Origin: Candidatus Thiothrix sulfatifontis
Lineage (GTDB): Bacteria > Pseudomonadota > Gammaproteobacteria > Thiotrichales > Thiotrichaceae
DNA length: 64,000 bases
Assembly: GCA_022828425.1 (NCBI GenBank)
Contig: CP094685.1
Span: 3,390,046-3,454,045, forward strand
Reading direction: 5' to 3'
Part shown: piece by piece, positions 1-9,506 of the stretch
Numbering within the stretch: position 1 is the first letter of the stretch
Layout of the letters: each line of letters opens with the position of its first letter
Notes under the pieces: generated by a model
Told to the model about the DNA's origin: nothing
The model's database searches: none
What the model saw: the letters and a program-made list of their open reading frames with translations, nothing else
Made by a program: the position numbers and the translations under genes

Positions 1-515
1 CCGCAGGGCTTGCTAAAGGCACAGTCTACTTGTATTTCCGCAGCAAGGAGGAGCTATTCCTCGGCATTCACGAGCGCCATAATGCTACATTTTTTAGCCG
101 TTTGAAAGCACGCGCCCAACATGCGCCTCCGATGACCATAGACGATTTGTTCAGCATTCAACGGCAATTTTTGCTGGATTTCCCCGCCTTTCTGCCGGTT
201 GCTACGTTGTGCCATGGCTTATTGGAACGCCAAATTCCACTCGACATTGCGTTTGCCTTTGAACAGCGCACCTTCACCCAATTAGCCGAAGTCGTCACCG
301 CACTGCGTGACCATTTCCCGCAAGCCACGCAAGCCCTCATGCTGCAAAGCTATGCGCTGTTGATCGGTTTGTGGCAGTTGCTGCGCCCAACCCCCTTGAA
401 GGAATTGATGAAAGAGCGCTCACTCTTATGCGCTTGCGCCGATGATTATTTACAAATGCTCGAAGCCGCCCTGAAATCCCTCTGGCGCGGCGCACTCACC
501 TCGGAGATTCATTGA
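1..515 (+). CDS. TetR/AcrR family transcriptional regulator (5' end outside window)
   Basis: The reading frame is open from the window edge, so the N-terminus is missing. The first visible residues, AGLAKGTVYLYFRSKEELF, are the end of the TetR helix-turn-helix (the G-x-x-YxYFxSKEEL signature), so only about 30-40 residues should be lost. The remaining 160 or so residues form the variable helical ligand-binding domain. The stop codon overlaps the ATG of the following membrane-fusion gene (ATGA), so the regulator is the first visible gene of a regulator-MFP-RND operon. By analogy with other TetR-efflux operons it probably represses the pump and responds to a pump substrate. The ligand cannot be read from the sequence. 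Confidence 0.85.
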   Translation, partial: AGLAKGTVYLYFRSKEELFLGIHERHNATFFSRLKARAQHAPPMTIDDLFSIQRQFLLDFPAFLPVATLCHGLLERQIPLDIAFAFEQRTFTQLAEVVTALRDHFPQATQALMLQSYALLIGLWQLLRPTPLKELMKERSLLCACADDYLQMLEAALKSLWRGALTSEIH

Positions 516-1591
516 TGAAACCCAAACTGTTATGGTCAAGCATTGCACTCCTTTTCACCCTGAGTGCCTGTCAAGAGCCAAAAACTACCGCCACCGTCAT
601 ACGCCCCGCCCAAGTCTGGACGGTCAATGACACGCACACCGCCAACACGCTAACCTTTTCCGGCGAAACCCAAGCACGTCTGGAAGCCGATCTCGCTTTC
701 CGCGTCGGTGGCAAAGTCATCAAACGCCACGTCGACCCCGGCGATACCGTCAAAGCCGGGCAAGTCCTCGCCAGCCTCGACACCGCTGACGTCGCACTGA
801 ATCTGAGCAGCACCCGCGCCAATCTCGCCGCCGCAGAAGCCGACCTCACCAACGCCCAAGCCGAATTAACCCGTATCCGCGAATTGCACCGCAAACAGTT
901 CATCGGACAATCTGCGTTAGATAACGCCCAAGCCGCCCACGACGCCGCCAATGCACGAGTCACCGCCGCCCAAGCCCAACTCAAACTCAGCGGCAATCAA
1001 GCAGGCTACACCGAACTCGTCGCGGATCAAGACGGCATTATCACCCAAGTCCACACCGAAGCGGGGCAAGTCGTTGCCGCTGGCACACCCGTTGTCCACA
1101 TCGCTTACGCAGGCGAGCGCGAAGTCCACATCCGTGTCGGCGAAACCACCGCACAAACCTTGCAAACCGGCACGCTGACCGACATTACCCTGTGGTCACA
1201 ACCCGATAAGGTCTTGCAAGGCAAAGTACGCGAAATTTCCCCCGCCGCCGATGCCACCCGCAGTTTTCTGGTCAAAATCAGCCTGCTGAATCCGCCCGCT
1301 GGCTTGCGTTTAGGGGTAACTGCCGACGTTAAACTGCCCATCAACGCCACGCAAACCGCACGTTGGTTGCCCGCATCAGCACTGTTTCAGCAAGCGCAAC
1401 AAACAGCAGTGTGGGTCGTCGGGGCGGATAATCAGGTCACATTACGCCCCATCACCGTGCTGGCGTATCAGCATGATGGCATTAGCGTTAGCGACCTACC
1501 CGTCGGCACAAAAGTGATTGCGGCTGGGGTTCACAAACTCAGTGCCGGGCAAGTGATCAACCCGATTCCTTACGATGGGGCAGGCTCATGA
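512..1591 (+). CDS. RND efflux periplasmic adaptor (membrane fusion protein, HlyD/AcrA type), lipoprotein
   Basis: This 359-residue protein is the periplasmic adaptor of a tripartite RND pump, linking the inner-membrane permease to an outer-membrane channel. It starts with a lipoprotein signal: a hydrophobic stretch followed by the lipobox LSAC near residue 20. Next come a biotinyl-lipoyl-like half (GGKVIKRHVDPGDTVKAGQ), an alpha-helical hairpin rich in Ala/Gln (about residues 95-155), the second lipoyl half (QDGIITQVHTEAGQVVAAG) and beta-barrel and membrane-proximal domains. The start overlaps the TetR stop and the stop overlaps the permease start, each by ATGA, so the three genes are translationally coupled. 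No outer-membrane TolC-like gene lies in the visible operon; one could lie upstream of the window or elsewhere. The substrate is unknown. Confidence 0.9.
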   Translation: MMKPKLLWSSIALLFTLSACQEPKTTATVIRPAQVWTVNDTHTANTLTFSGETQARLEADLAFRVGGKVIKRHVDPGDTVKAGQVLASLDTADVALNLSSTRANLAAAEADLTNAQAELTRIRELHRKQFIGQSALDNAQAAHDAANARVTAAQAQLKLSGNQAGYTELVADQDGIITQVHTEAGQVVAAGTPVVHIAYAGEREVHIRVGETTAQTLQTGTLTDITLWSQPDKVLQGKVREISPAADATRSFLVKISLLNPPAGLRLGVTADVKLPINATQTARWLPASALFQQAQQTAVWVVGADNQVTLRPITVLAYQHDGISVSDLPVGTKVIAAGVHKLSAGQVINPIPYDGAGS

Positions 1592-4500
1592 GCAGTTTCA
1601 ACCTTTCGGCATGGGCGCTACGCCACCGTAGCTTCGTGCTCTACCTGATGGTGCTCACCTTAGGGCTGGGCATTTTCGGCTACACCAAATTAGGGCAATC
1701 GGAAGACCCGCCGTTCACCTTTAAAGTCATGCTGGTGCAAGCCTACTGGTCGGGTGCCACCGCACCAGAAATCGAGTCACAAGTTACCGAACGCATCGAA
1801 AAAGTCATTCTCGAAACCGCGCACGTCGATATTGTGCGCAGCTTTTCCCGCCCCGGCGAAACCAATATCTTTGTGATTGCCAAAGATGATGCGCCCTCTG
1901 CCGCCATGCCCGATATGTTTTACGACATTCGCAAACGGGTGAATGACATGCGCCATACCCTGCCGCAAGGCGTGGTGGGGCCGTTATTCAACGATGAATT
2001 CGGGGAAACTTACGGCAATATCTTTGCCCTGACCGGCGACGGTTTCAGCTTTGCGCAATTACGCGACGCAGCGGATGGCATTCGCAAAGAACTGCTATTG
2101 GTCAAAGACGTGGCAAAAATCCTCAGCATTGGCGAGCAAGAAGAGCGCGTCACCATCACCCTTGCTAACAGCAAACTGGCAAACCTCGGTTTTAGCGTGC
2201 AACAACTGGTCGATGTGCTGCAAGCGCAAAACGCCATCGCTGCCGTTGGCGCTTACAATACGGCAACCGACCGCATTTACGTGCGCCCCGCCGGTGCCTT
2301 CAGCGACCTTGAAGACATTCGCAATTTACCAATCACCCTTGGCAATCGCACCCTGCGCTTGCATGAAGTCGCCGAAGTCACACGCGGCTATGCCGACCCA
2401 CCCCATTCCACCTTCCGCTATCAAGGGCAAGCAGCCTTGGGAATTGGGATTTCGATGCGCAAAGGTGGCGACATTATTGCACTGGGGAAATCGCTGGATG
2501 CCGCACTGGTACGTATCGAAAGCCAATTGCCGGTGGGCATGGCATTGCATCGCGTCAACGACCAGCCCACGGCGGTGACACGCTCCATCAACGAATTCCT
2601 CAAAGTGGTAGCGGAAGCCGTCATTATCGTGCTGACCGTCAGCTTTTTGAGCTTGGGAATGCGAGCGGGGGCAGTCGTGGCACTTTCGATTCCGTTGGTA
2701 TTGGCAGCGACTTTTTTTGTCATGCACTTATTCGGGATTGGCTTGCACAAAATTTCATTGGGGTCGCTGGTACTCGCGCTGGGTTTGCTGGTGGATGATG
2801 CGATTATTGCCATCGAAGTCATGCTGGTGAAAATGGAAGCAGGTTGGGATCGGGTGAAAGCCGCCAGCTTTGCCTACACCACAACTGCGTTTCCGATGTT
2901 GACGGGTACCTTAGTCACTGCCGCCGGGTTCTTACCGATTGCCACCGCGCAATCTTCCGTGGGGGAATACACCCGTTCGATTTTTGAAGTGGTCACGATT
3001 GCTTTGGTGATTTCGTGGTTTGTTGCGGTGATCGTGATTCCGTATTTGGGGTATAAGTTGTTGCCAGAAAGACAACACCAGCATCACGAATCCAAACTTG
3101 CCACGCGCTTCTATCGCGGATTTCGCGGCTTGATCAAAGCCTGTGTCGCCTACCCATTGATCGTTATTGTGCTGACGGTGGCGACCTTTGCCGGGTCAAT
3201 TTTCATGTTTCAGTTTGTGCAGCAACAATTTTTCCCCGATTCCACCCGCATGGAATTGGTGGTGGATTTGAAATTGCCCGAAGGTTCTTCGCTGCAAGCC
3301 ACCGAAGCTGAAACCCGCAAGCTGGAGCAATACCTCGACACCCAAACGGAACACATCGAAAACTTTGCAGCGTATGTCGGCAATGGCGCACCGCGTTTCT
3401 ACCTGCCCTTAGACCAACAACTGCCCTCCCCCAGTTTTGCACAATTCGTGATTACCACCAAAAGCATCGCCGACCGCGAAGCCTTGCGCAGCAAACTCAT
3501 TGACCTGTTGGACAATAGCCCCATGTTTGGCTTGGCTCGCGGGCGGGTGATTCGTCTGGAAAATGGCCCGCCGGTCGGTTACCCCGTGCAATTCCGTGTA
3601 TCGGGTGAAGATTTGTGGCAATTACGCGAACTCGGCGAGCAAGTCGCCACCGTCATGCGTGCCAACCCGCATTTGGTGAATGTGCATCTCGACTGGAACG
3701 AACGCAGCAAAGCGATTCGCCTGAAACTCGATACCGCCAAAGCCATCAGCCTTGGGGTCACGCAATCCGCGCTCTCGCAACTGCTGCAAAGCACCTTGAG
3801 CGGCACACCGATTGGCGAATTCCGCGAGCAAGATCAAACCATCCCGATTCTGTTGCGCGGAACGGAAGGCGAACGTGATTTGCTCTCGCGCCTTGCCGGG
3901 TTGAATGTACCGACCAACACCGGCAACACCGTTCCCCTCTCACAACTGGCAACCATCGACTACGTGCAGGAAGAAGGCATTCTCTGGCATCGCAACCGCA
4001 CCCGAACCATCACGGTGCGCGGTGATATTTACAGCAAGATTCAAGCACCAACCGTGACAACAGAAGTTGAAGCGCGTTTGGGTGAAATTCGCGCCAACTT
4101 GCCACTGGGCTACAAGCTGGAAATCGGCGGCGCGGTAGAAGAAAGTGCCAAAGGCAACGAATCCATCGGCGCGGGTTTCCCGCTCTTCATCGTGGTAGTG
4201 CTCACGCTGCTAATGATTCAATTACAAAGTTTCCAGCGCGTCATTATGGTGGTGTTGACAGCACCGTTTGGCTTGATTGGGGTTGCGTTGTTTTTACTGC
4301 TGTTTGATCGCCCGTTCGGGTTTGTTGCCATGTTGGGGACAATTGCGCTTTCCGGCATGATTATGCGCAACTCGGTGATTTTACTGGATCAAATCGAGCG
4401 CAATATTGACGCGGGGTTTGTGCCGCGTGAAGCCGTAATTGAAGCGGCGGTAGTGCGTTTCCGCCCCATTATGCTCACCGCCCTCGCCGCGATTTTGGCG

Positions 4501-4608
4501 ATGATTCCCTTGTCGGAAAGCGTTTTCTTTGGGCCAATGGCGATTGCGATTATGGGCGGCTTATTGGTGGCGACGGTGCTAACGCTGCTGTTTTTACCAG
4601 CGGTGTAA
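1588..4608 (+). CDS. RND family efflux permease, probable C-terminal frameshift
   Basis: Inner-membrane proton antiporter of the AcrB/HAE superfamily, 1006 residues as read. The N-terminal membrane helix (about 15-32), the large periplasmic loop, the TM4 proton-relay pair DD in LGLLVDDAIIAIEVML, and the C-terminal helix bundle are all present. The protein stops right after LLFLPAV, where relatives continue about 20-25 residues. Removing one A from the TAAT at 4606-4609 restores a frame that reads on as YTIGFKLSKGKAAFNEAV and stops at 4681, a typical end for this family. A one-base insertion, or a sequencing error, is therefore likely. The pump may still work, because only the cytoplasmic tail is affected. 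It forms an operon with the TetR regulator and the adaptor. Confidence 0.9.
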   Translation: MSSFNLSAWALRHRSFVLYLMVLTLGLGIFGYTKLGQSEDPPFTFKVMLVQAYWSGATAPEIESQVTERIEKVILETAHVDIVRSFSRPGETNIFVIAKDDAPSAAMPDMFYDIRKRVNDMRHTLPQGVVGPLFNDEFGETYGNIFALTGDGFSFAQLRDAADGIRKELLLVKDVAKILSIGEQEERVTITLANSKLANLGFSVQQLVDVLQAQNAIAAVGAYNTATDRIYVRPAGAFSDLEDIRNLPITLGNRTLRLHEVAEVTRGYADPPHSTFRYQGQAALGIGISMRKGGDIIALGKSLDAALVRIESQLPVGMALHRVNDQPTAVTRSINEFLKVVAEAVIIVLTVSFLSLGMRAGAVVALSIPLVLAATFFVMHLFGIGLHKISLGSLVLALGLLVDDAIIAIEVMLVKMEAGWDRVKAASFAYTTTAFPMLTGTLVTAAGFLPIATAQSSVGEYTRSIFEVVTIALVISWFVAVIVIPYLGYKLLPERQHQHHESKLATRFYRGFRGLIKACVAYPLIVIVLTVATFAGSIFMFQFVQQQFFPDSTRMELVVDLKLPEGSSLQATEAETRKLEQYLDTQTEHIENFAAYVGNGAPRFYLPLDQQLPSPSFAQFVITTKSIADREALRSKLIDLLDNSPMFGLARGRVIRLENGPPVGYPVQFRVSGEDLWQLRELGEQVATVMRANPHLVNVHLDWNERSKAIRLKLDTAKAISLGVTQSALSQLLQSTLSGTPIGEFREQDQTIPILLRGTEGERDLLSRLAGLNVPTNTGNTVPLSQLATIDYVQEEGILWHRNRTRTITVRGDIYSKIQAPTVTTEVEARLGEIRANLPLGYKLEIGGAVEESAKGNESIGAGFPLFIVVVLTLLMIQLQSFQRVIMVVLTAPFGLIGVALFLLLFDRPFGFVAMLGTIALSGMIMRNSVILLDQIERNIDAGFVPREAVIEAAVVRFRPIMLTALAAILAMIPLSESVFFGPMAIAIMGGLLVATVLTLLFLPAV

Positions 4609-4659
4609 TACGATAGGGTTCAAACTGAGCAAAGGCAAAGCGGCGTTTAATGAAGCCGT

Positions 4660-5157
4660 TCAACCCAGTGTGAGCGGATAAAGGTCATCACACGCCAATG
4701 CTGCACGGCAAGCGGACAAACTGCGCCCATCCGGTAACACCCGATGCGGCGCAAGATCCAGCAAGGGCAACACCACAAACGAGCGTTCACCGATACCGGG
4801 GTGAGGAACACACAAATCAGGCGTGTTAATGATGGCATCGCCATACAGCAATAAATCGAGGTCAAGGGTACGCGGCCCCCAACGCAACGCTGCGTCCCGT
4901 ACCCGCCCGTGCGCCCGTTCCACTGCGAATAAGGTTTGCAATAAAGCGTGTGCAGAAAGCTGCGTCAGTACACTCGCCACCGCATTCACATAATCCGGTT
5001 GATCTTGCGGCCCCATCGGTTTGCTGGTGTAAAAGCGCGATACGCCCCGCAATGCCACGCCTTCTGCGCCCGCCAAGTGCTTCAGTGCCGAGTGCAAATT
5101 CGCCACTGGATCGCCCAGATTGCTGCCTAAACCAATGTAGCAAAGCACTGGCGTCAT
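4660..5157 (-). CDS. folK: 2-amino-4-hydroxy-6-hydroxymethyldihydropteridine pyrophosphokinase (HPPK), copy 1
   Basis: HPPK transfers pyrophosphate from ATP to 6-hydroxymethyl-7,8-dihydropterin in folate synthesis. At 165 residues it is the usual size. It shows the N-terminal YIGLGSNLGDP motif and the ATP/Mg-binding signature RWGPRTLDLDLLLYGD, followed by the PHPGIGERSFVVLPL block, all as in canonical FolK. Its ATG overlaps the stop of pcnB (ATGA), the pcnB-folK order found in many Gammaproteobacteria. A second, more divergent folK lies at 42461-42952 beside folB. The 3' end converges on the RND permease gene; the frame-corrected tail of that gene would overlap this one by about 20 bp. Confidence 0.93.
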   Translation of the reverse strand: MTPVLCYIGLGSNLGDPVANLHSALKHLAGAEGVALRGVSRFYTSKPMGPQDQPDYVNAVASVLTQLSAHALLQTLFAVERAHGRVRDAALRWGPRTLDLDLLLYGDAIINTPDLCVPHPGIGERSFVVLPLLDLAPHRVLPDGRSLSACRAALACDDLYPLTLG

Positions 5158-6464
5158 GAAGCAGATTTGGTCACAGCGTTAGGTTTACGGCGTTTTTTAC
5201 GGCGGCGCAAACTGCCTTTGATTGCCGCGCCTTTGCACATGGCTTCGCGCTCTTCGTGCGTAGCGCTCTGGAACGCCGTCCACCATTCCGCATCATCGTC
5301 GACTGGCTCACCGGCTTCGGCACGTAAGCACATGAAATCATACGCCGCCCGAAAACGCGGATTGCTCAGCAAAGTCGTGGCGCGACGAATATCACGGTAA
5401 CGGAAACGCGACTGCAACAACCAAATTTCGCGGGTAATATTGCTGTAACGGCGCGGCACAGCGGTGAAATCCACCTGATCGTGCAAAGCATCGCCGGACG
5501 CCTGCGTCATTGCCTGAAGTTCCGGCATTCCACGTGCCTGCAACTCTTCAGCCACCACCGAAACTTCGTGCCACAACAATACCGCGTACAAAAACGCGGG
5601 CATCACCGACTTGCCTTCTGCCAAGCGCTGATCGGTATTCTGTAACGACAACGTGATCATGCGCTCGAAATTGCCGGTGTCATCGTCCTCAAGGCTTTCG
5701 TAAGTCAGCGGCAATAAGTATTCCAGCAAATTGTATTCGCGCAATAACCGGAAAGTGTTCCAACCACAACCGCTGTGCAGCAGCTTAATAATTTCATCGA
5801 ACAAACGTGCGGAAGACACGCCTTCCAACAAAATTCCCATCGGGCGCACACACGCCAAGGTCGCGGGTTCAATCTCAAAATTCAATTTTGCCGCAAACCG
5901 CACCGCCCGCAACAACCGCACCGGGTCTTCACGAAAGCGCTGTTCGGGGTTGCCGAGCAAACGGATTTTGCCATTACGCAAATCATCCAAGCCGCCGACA
6001 AAATCCAGCAATTCATCGCTAATGGGGTCGTAAAACAAAGCATTGATGGTGAAATCACGCCGCCACACGTCTTCTTCCAAGGTGCCATAGACATTATCGT
6101 GGATAATGCGCCCGGCATCATTGACCTTACCGCCATCTTCACTGTCATCGTGGGGTGCGCGGAAGGTCGCTACTTCCAAATAATCACGCCCATAATAAAT
6201 GTGCGCTAAACGAAAACGTCGCCCAATCAAACGGCAGGAGTTGAATAAACGCCGAATCTCTTCAGGGTGCGCACTGGTCGCAATATCAAAATCTTTGGGG
6301 ACTAAGCCGAGCAATAAATCGCGGACACAACCACCCACTAAATAGGCTTCGTAACCCGCTTTTTGCAAACGCCTGATTACATCTTTGGCACGCCCGCACA
6401 CTTTATCAGCGGGGATATGATGCACAGCCGGTGGCACATGCACCGCGTTGTCTGGGGTCAACAT
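5154..6464 (-). CDS. pcnB: poly(A) polymerase I
   Basis: Class II nucleotidyltransferase that adds 3' poly(A) tails to RNA and so promotes its decay. At 436 residues it is slightly shorter than the E. coli enzyme. The nucleotidyltransferase core is clear near residues 35-65: LVGGCVRDLLLG followed by KDFDIATSAHPEE with the catalytic DxD. The RRDFTINALFYDP motif lies around residue 140. RNA-binding helical domains follow, and the tail is strongly basic (RRRKKRR), as in PcnB. CCA-adding enzymes are close relatives, but the N-terminal extension and basic tail favour PcnB. It is co-transcribed with folK downstream (ATGA overlap) and separated by about 120 bp from rimI upstream. Confidence 0.92.
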   Translation of the reverse strand: MLTPDNAVHVPPAVHHIPADKVCGRAKDVIRRLQKAGYEAYLVGGCVRDLLLGLVPKDFDIATSAHPEEIRRLFNSCRLIGRRFRLAHIYYGRDYLEVATFRAPHDDSEDGGKVNDAGRIIHDNVYGTLEEDVWRRDFTINALFYDPISDELLDFVGGLDDLRNGKIRLLGNPEQRFREDPVRLLRAVRFAAKLNFEIEPATLACVRPMGILLEGVSSARLFDEIIKLLHSGCGWNTFRLLREYNLLEYLLPLTYESLEDDDTGNFERMITLSLQNTDQRLAEGKSVMPAFLYAVLLWHEVSVVAEELQARGMPELQAMTQASGDALHDQVDFTAVPRRYSNITREIWLLQSRFRYRDIRRATTLLSNPRFRAAYDFMCLRAEAGEPVDDDAEWWTAFQSATHEEREAMCKGAAIKGSLRRRKKRRKPNAVTKSAS

Positions 6465-6586
6465 TGCGACCGACCTTTAAAATTCCGTTTTACCCACACG
6501 TTTACTCAAGCTCCTGCCATAAAAGTGGCAATAATACTACTACGAAGCGGTAATACACACCCTATCCGCAATTTTTTTACAAGACC

Positions 6587-7054
6587 TTAGAACAGGGTTT
6601 TTGCCATGACAATGCCATCTTCACGCCCAAATTCGGCTTGGTAATAGCCTTTGCGCAGCCCAACCTCATTAAAACCTGCATTTAAATACAAGCGAATCGC
6701 CGCAAAGTTTGACTGACGCACTTCCAAAAAACAGGTTTCTGCGTTGCCGGTGCGCGCGATACGCTCCAACGTTTTCAGCAAGCGACTGCCCAAACCTTGA
6801 CCTTGACGCTCAGGGGCAATGCAAATATTCAGCAAATGCATTTCATCCAACACAAACATCAACATGGCATAGCCTTGCAACTGCCCATCTTGCTCATACA
6901 ACCAGCCGGAGTAGCCGTGTTTTAAGCAATCGCTGAAAATAGCGCATGTCCAAGGGAAGGGATACGCCCGTAACTCCAGTGCCATGACCGCATCCAAATC
7001 GTTCAAGGTCATGGGGCGTAGCGGTAAAAAATCCGGTTCATTGGGTTGGAGCAT
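6587..7054 (-). CDS. rimI: ribosomal protein alanine N-acetyltransferase
   Basis: GNAT-fold acetyltransferase that acetylates the N-terminal alanine of ribosomal protein S18. The ELRAYPFPWT block near residue 25 is typical of RimI. The acetyl-CoA pyrophosphate loop reads APERQGQGLGSRLL, and the C-terminal FLEVRQSNFAAIRLY is the classical RimI motif. The start at 7054 (MLQPNEP, 155 residues) was chosen over a start at 7078 because it reduces the overlap with the upstream uracil-DNA glycosylase gene from 41 to 17 bp and fits family N-termini. It is the last gene of a leuA-UDG-rimI run; UDG next to rimI is a common pairing. Confidence 0.9.
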   Translation of the reverse strand: MLQPNEPDFLPLRPMTLNDLDAVMALELRAYPFPWTCAIFSDCLKHGYSGWLYEQDGQLQGYAMLMFVLDEMHLLNICIAPERQGQGLGSRLLKTLERIARTGNAETCFLEVRQSNFAAIRLYLNAGFNEVGLRKGYYQAEFGREDGIVMAKTLF

Positions 7055-7841
7055 GACGGGCGAAGACCTCGCGGGCAAACAATAAATCCTGCCAAGCTTT
7101 ACGCTTATCAGAGGGTTGGCGCAATAAGTACGCGGGGTGATACGTGACCACTACCGGCGTACCGCTAATTGGTGCACGGTGTTCTTGCCCACGCAAACGC
7201 GCCAGTGGTGCGGTGGTTTGCAACAGGTTTTGCGCGGCAATGCGCCCGACCACCAGAATCAATGCGGGGTTCACCAAGGCAATTTGGCGCTCCAAGTAAC
7301 CTCGGCAATTGGCAGCTTCGTCGGCTTGCGGGTCGCGGTTATTGGGCGGGCGGCATTTGAGCACATTGGCGATGTAGACGGTTTCACGCGGCATTCCGAT
7401 CGCCAGCAACATATTGTTGAGCAACTGACCCGCTTTGCCCACAAACGGCTCGCCTTGACGGTCTTCTTCCGCACCGGGGGCTTCGCCAATGACCATCCAA
7501 GCAGCTTGTTGATTGCCCGTGCCGAACACGGTTTGGGTGCGGGTTTTGCTGAGGGCGCAACGGGTGCAGGACTGGACGGCGGTGCGGAGGTCTTGCCAAG
7601 AGAGGGTGGAGAAGTCGGAAGAACCCCCCTTCCCCAGCCCTTCCCCCGCAAGGGGTGAAGGGAGCGAAGAAGGAGAAAGAAGCTCGAGGTTAGTAGTAAG
7701 TACCACCTCTTGTCCCTTCTCCCCTTGCGGGGGAAGGTTAGGAAGGGGGGAATCTTCAGCGGTGAAGCCGCACATCTCTTTCGGCATCCACACCGGAATC
7801 CCCATGGCCTGCATGTAGCGATGGCGTACCTGCAAATCCAC
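7038..7841 (-). CDS. uracil-DNA glycosylase, family 4, with in-frame repeat insert
   Basis: Removes uracil from DNA; family-4 enzymes carry an iron-sulfur cluster. The GTG start gives VDLQVRHRYMQAMGIPVW, which matches family-4 N-termini. The catalytic part begins around residue 85: CTRCALSKTRTQTVFGTGN with cluster-type cysteines, GEAPGAEEDRQGEPFVGKAG (the motif A region), YIANVLKCRPPNNRDP, and the C-terminal VVVTYHPAYLLRQPSDKR block. Residues about 31-73 are an unrelated Pro/Gly/Leu-rich insert encoded by a GC-rich inverted repeat (7624-7750). The insert sits in the variable linker between the N-terminal helix and the catalytic domain, so activity may be kept. The gene lies 7 bp after leuA and overlaps rimI. 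Confidence 0.9.
   Translation of the reverse strand: MDLQVRHRYMQAMGIPVWMPKEMCGFTAEDSPLPNLPPQGEKGQEVVLTTNLELLSPSSLPSPLAGEGLGKGGSSDFSTLSWQDLRTAVQSCTRCALSKTRTQTVFGTGNQQAAWMVIGEAPGAEEDRQGEPFVGKAGQLLNNMLLAIGMPRETVYIANVLKCRPPNNRDPQADEAANCRGYLERQIALVNPALILVVGRIAAQNLLQTTAPLARLRGQEHRAPISGTPVVVTYHPAYLLRQPSDKRKAWQDLLFAREVFARHAPTQ
7624..7750. repeat. GC-rich imperfect inverted repeat inside the UDG gene (REP/MITE-like)
   Basis: Two arms of about 38 bp face each other: 7624-7663 and 7713-7750. They share cccttcccccgcaaggggtg on one arm and its near complement on the other, with a spacer of about 50 bp. The element length keeps the host frame open and contributes about 43 residues, with both arms translated (LPNLPPQGEKG and LPSPLAGEGLGKGG). 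It resembles the small palindromic repeats that invade bacterial coding sequences. No transposase is visible. Confidence 0.75.
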
Positions 7842-7847
7842 CCGCGT

Positions 7848-9398
7848 TTACACTCCCTGATGGTGCTGAGGGTGTTCGCGCAGCGCTTGGCTGGCGAGTT
7901 TGTTCCACGCATCCACATACGCTTTAGCAGAAGCGATTACGATGTCGGTATCCGCGCCGTGACCGTGGATAATGCGACCGCCTTTATCCAAACGTACCGT
8001 GACTTCGCCTTGCGCATCCGTACCGCTAGTAATGTTGTTGACCGAGTACAGCGCCAGCGTCGCGGTTTCCCCGACAATGCTTTCGATGACTTTGTAAACC
8101 GCATCGACTGGGCCACCACCAATAGCCGTGGCAGTCTGTTCTTTGCCGTGGGCTTTTAGGGTAACGCTGGCGTTTGGTGCTTCGCCGGTCGTGGAACAAA
8201 CATTCAACGCAATCAATTCATACGCCATGAAATCTTGGGCAGAACGCGCATCCATCATTAACACCATCAAGTCTTCGTCGAAGATGTCGTGTTTGCGATC
8301 AGCCAAGTCTTTGAAGCGCGAGAAGGCGGTATTGAGTTCTTCTTCGGATTTCAACACAATATTGAGTTCTTGCAAGCGGGTCTTGAAAGCATTGCGCCCG
8401 GAATGCTTGCCCAACACAATTTTATTGTCTGACCAACCCACGTCTTGCGCCCGCATGATTTCGTAGGTTTCGCGGTGCTTTAATACGCCGTCTTGGTGAA
8501 TGCCAGATTCGTGCGCAAACGCATTCGCGCCCACAATGGCTTTGTTAGGCTGTACCGGGAAGCCGGTGACACTGGAAACCAAACGCGAAGTCGGCACGAT
8601 ATGCGTGGTTTCAATGCGGGTTTCGACCGGGAATACGTCGGGGCGCACCCGAATCGCCATGACCACTTCTTCCAAGGAAGCGTTACCGGCGCGTTCGCCT
8701 AAACCGTTGATAGTACATTCCACCTGACGTGCGCCTTGCATCACTGCCGCCAAGGAATTGCCCACCGCCAAACCGAGGTCATTGTGGCAATGCACCGAAA
8801 AGATTGCTTTGTCAGCATTCGGAATATGCGCAATCAAACGCCCGACCATATCGCCAAACACCGAGGGAATCTGATAACCCACTGTGTCGGGAATATTGAT
8901 GGTACGCGCCCCCGCATTAATCGCCGCTTCAATTACACGGCACAGAAAATCGAACTCGGAACGCCCCGCGTCTTCACACGAAAATTCCACGTCATCGGTG
9001 TAATTCCGCGCCCGTTTCACCGCAAATACCGCCTGTTCAACCACTTGATCGGGGGTCATGCGCAACTTGTTCTGCATGTGGATCGGTGAGGTAGCAATAA
9101 AGGTGTGGATACGCCCGGAATTCGCGGGCTTAATCGCTTCTGCCGCACGGTCAATATCCTTTTCCAAGGCACGCGCCAAACCGCAAATGGTGCTGTCTTT
9201 GACAAGGCTGGCAATCGCTTTCACCGCCTCAAAATCGCCGGGGCTGGCAATCGGGAAACCGCCTTCGATCACATCCACGCGCATTTTTTCCAGCATCAAC
9301 GCAATGCGGATTTTCTCTTCTTGCGTCATGGACGCGCCGGGGCTTTGTTCGCCATCACGTAAGGTGGTATCAAAAATAATCAAACGGTCTTTGGACAT
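7848..9398 (-). CDS. leuA: 2-isopropylmalate synthase
   Basis: Catalyses condensation of acetyl-CoA with 2-ketoisovalerate, the first committed step of leucine synthesis. From ATG 9398 the protein has 516 residues, the usual length of LeuA form I. The start was chosen because AGGAGCAGGAAC precedes it; an ATG at 9416 lacks a good site. The catalytic motif [18 protein letters not shown] opens the protein. The metal-binding [16 protein letters not shown] and [12 protein letters not shown] motifs and the [13 protein letters not shown] block follow. The C-terminal 130 residues form the leucine-binding regulatory domain ([13 protein letters not shown]). It is first in a leuA-UDG-rimI transcription unit. 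The other leu genes are not in the window. Confidence 0.95.
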   Translation of the reverse strand: MSKDRLIIFDTTLRDGEQSPGASMTQEEKIRIALMLEKMRVDVIEGGFPIASPGDFEAVKAIASLVKDSTICGLARALEKDIDRAAEAIKPANSGRIHTFIATSPIHMQNKLRMTPDQVVEQAVFAVKRARNYTDDVEFSCEDAGRSEFDFLCRVIEAAINAGARTINIPDTVGYQIPSVFGDMVGRLIAHIPNADKAIFSVHCHNDLGLAVGNSLAAVMQGARQVECTINGLGERAGNASLEEVVMAIRVRPDVFPVETRIETTHIVPTSRLVSSVTGFPVQPNKAIVGANAFAHESGIHQDGVLKHRETYEIMRAQDVGWSDNKIVLGKHSGRNAFKTRLQELNIVLKSEEELNTAFSRFKDLADRKHDIFDEDLMVLMMDARSAQDFMAYELIALNVCSTTGEAPNASVTLKAHGKEQTATAIGGGPVDAVYKVIESIVGETATLALYSVNNITSGTDAQGEVTVRLDKGGRIIHGHGADTDIVIASAKAYVDAWNKLASQALREHPQHHQGV

Positions 9399-9506
9399 GT
9401 TCCTGCTCCTAAACACGGCTGCGCTGCGCGTGTGGCTGGCAACCGTTGTATCAATTCTTAAAGTGAGGCTAATGATAGCGCGTGTTGCCCCACTCGGCGT
9501 AGGAAT

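Noticed and set aside
7624..7750. Palindromic arms in the UDG gene read as a terminator pair or CRISPR-like repeat
   Set aside because: Only two arms, inverted rather than direct, no T-tract, and the host frame runs through them.
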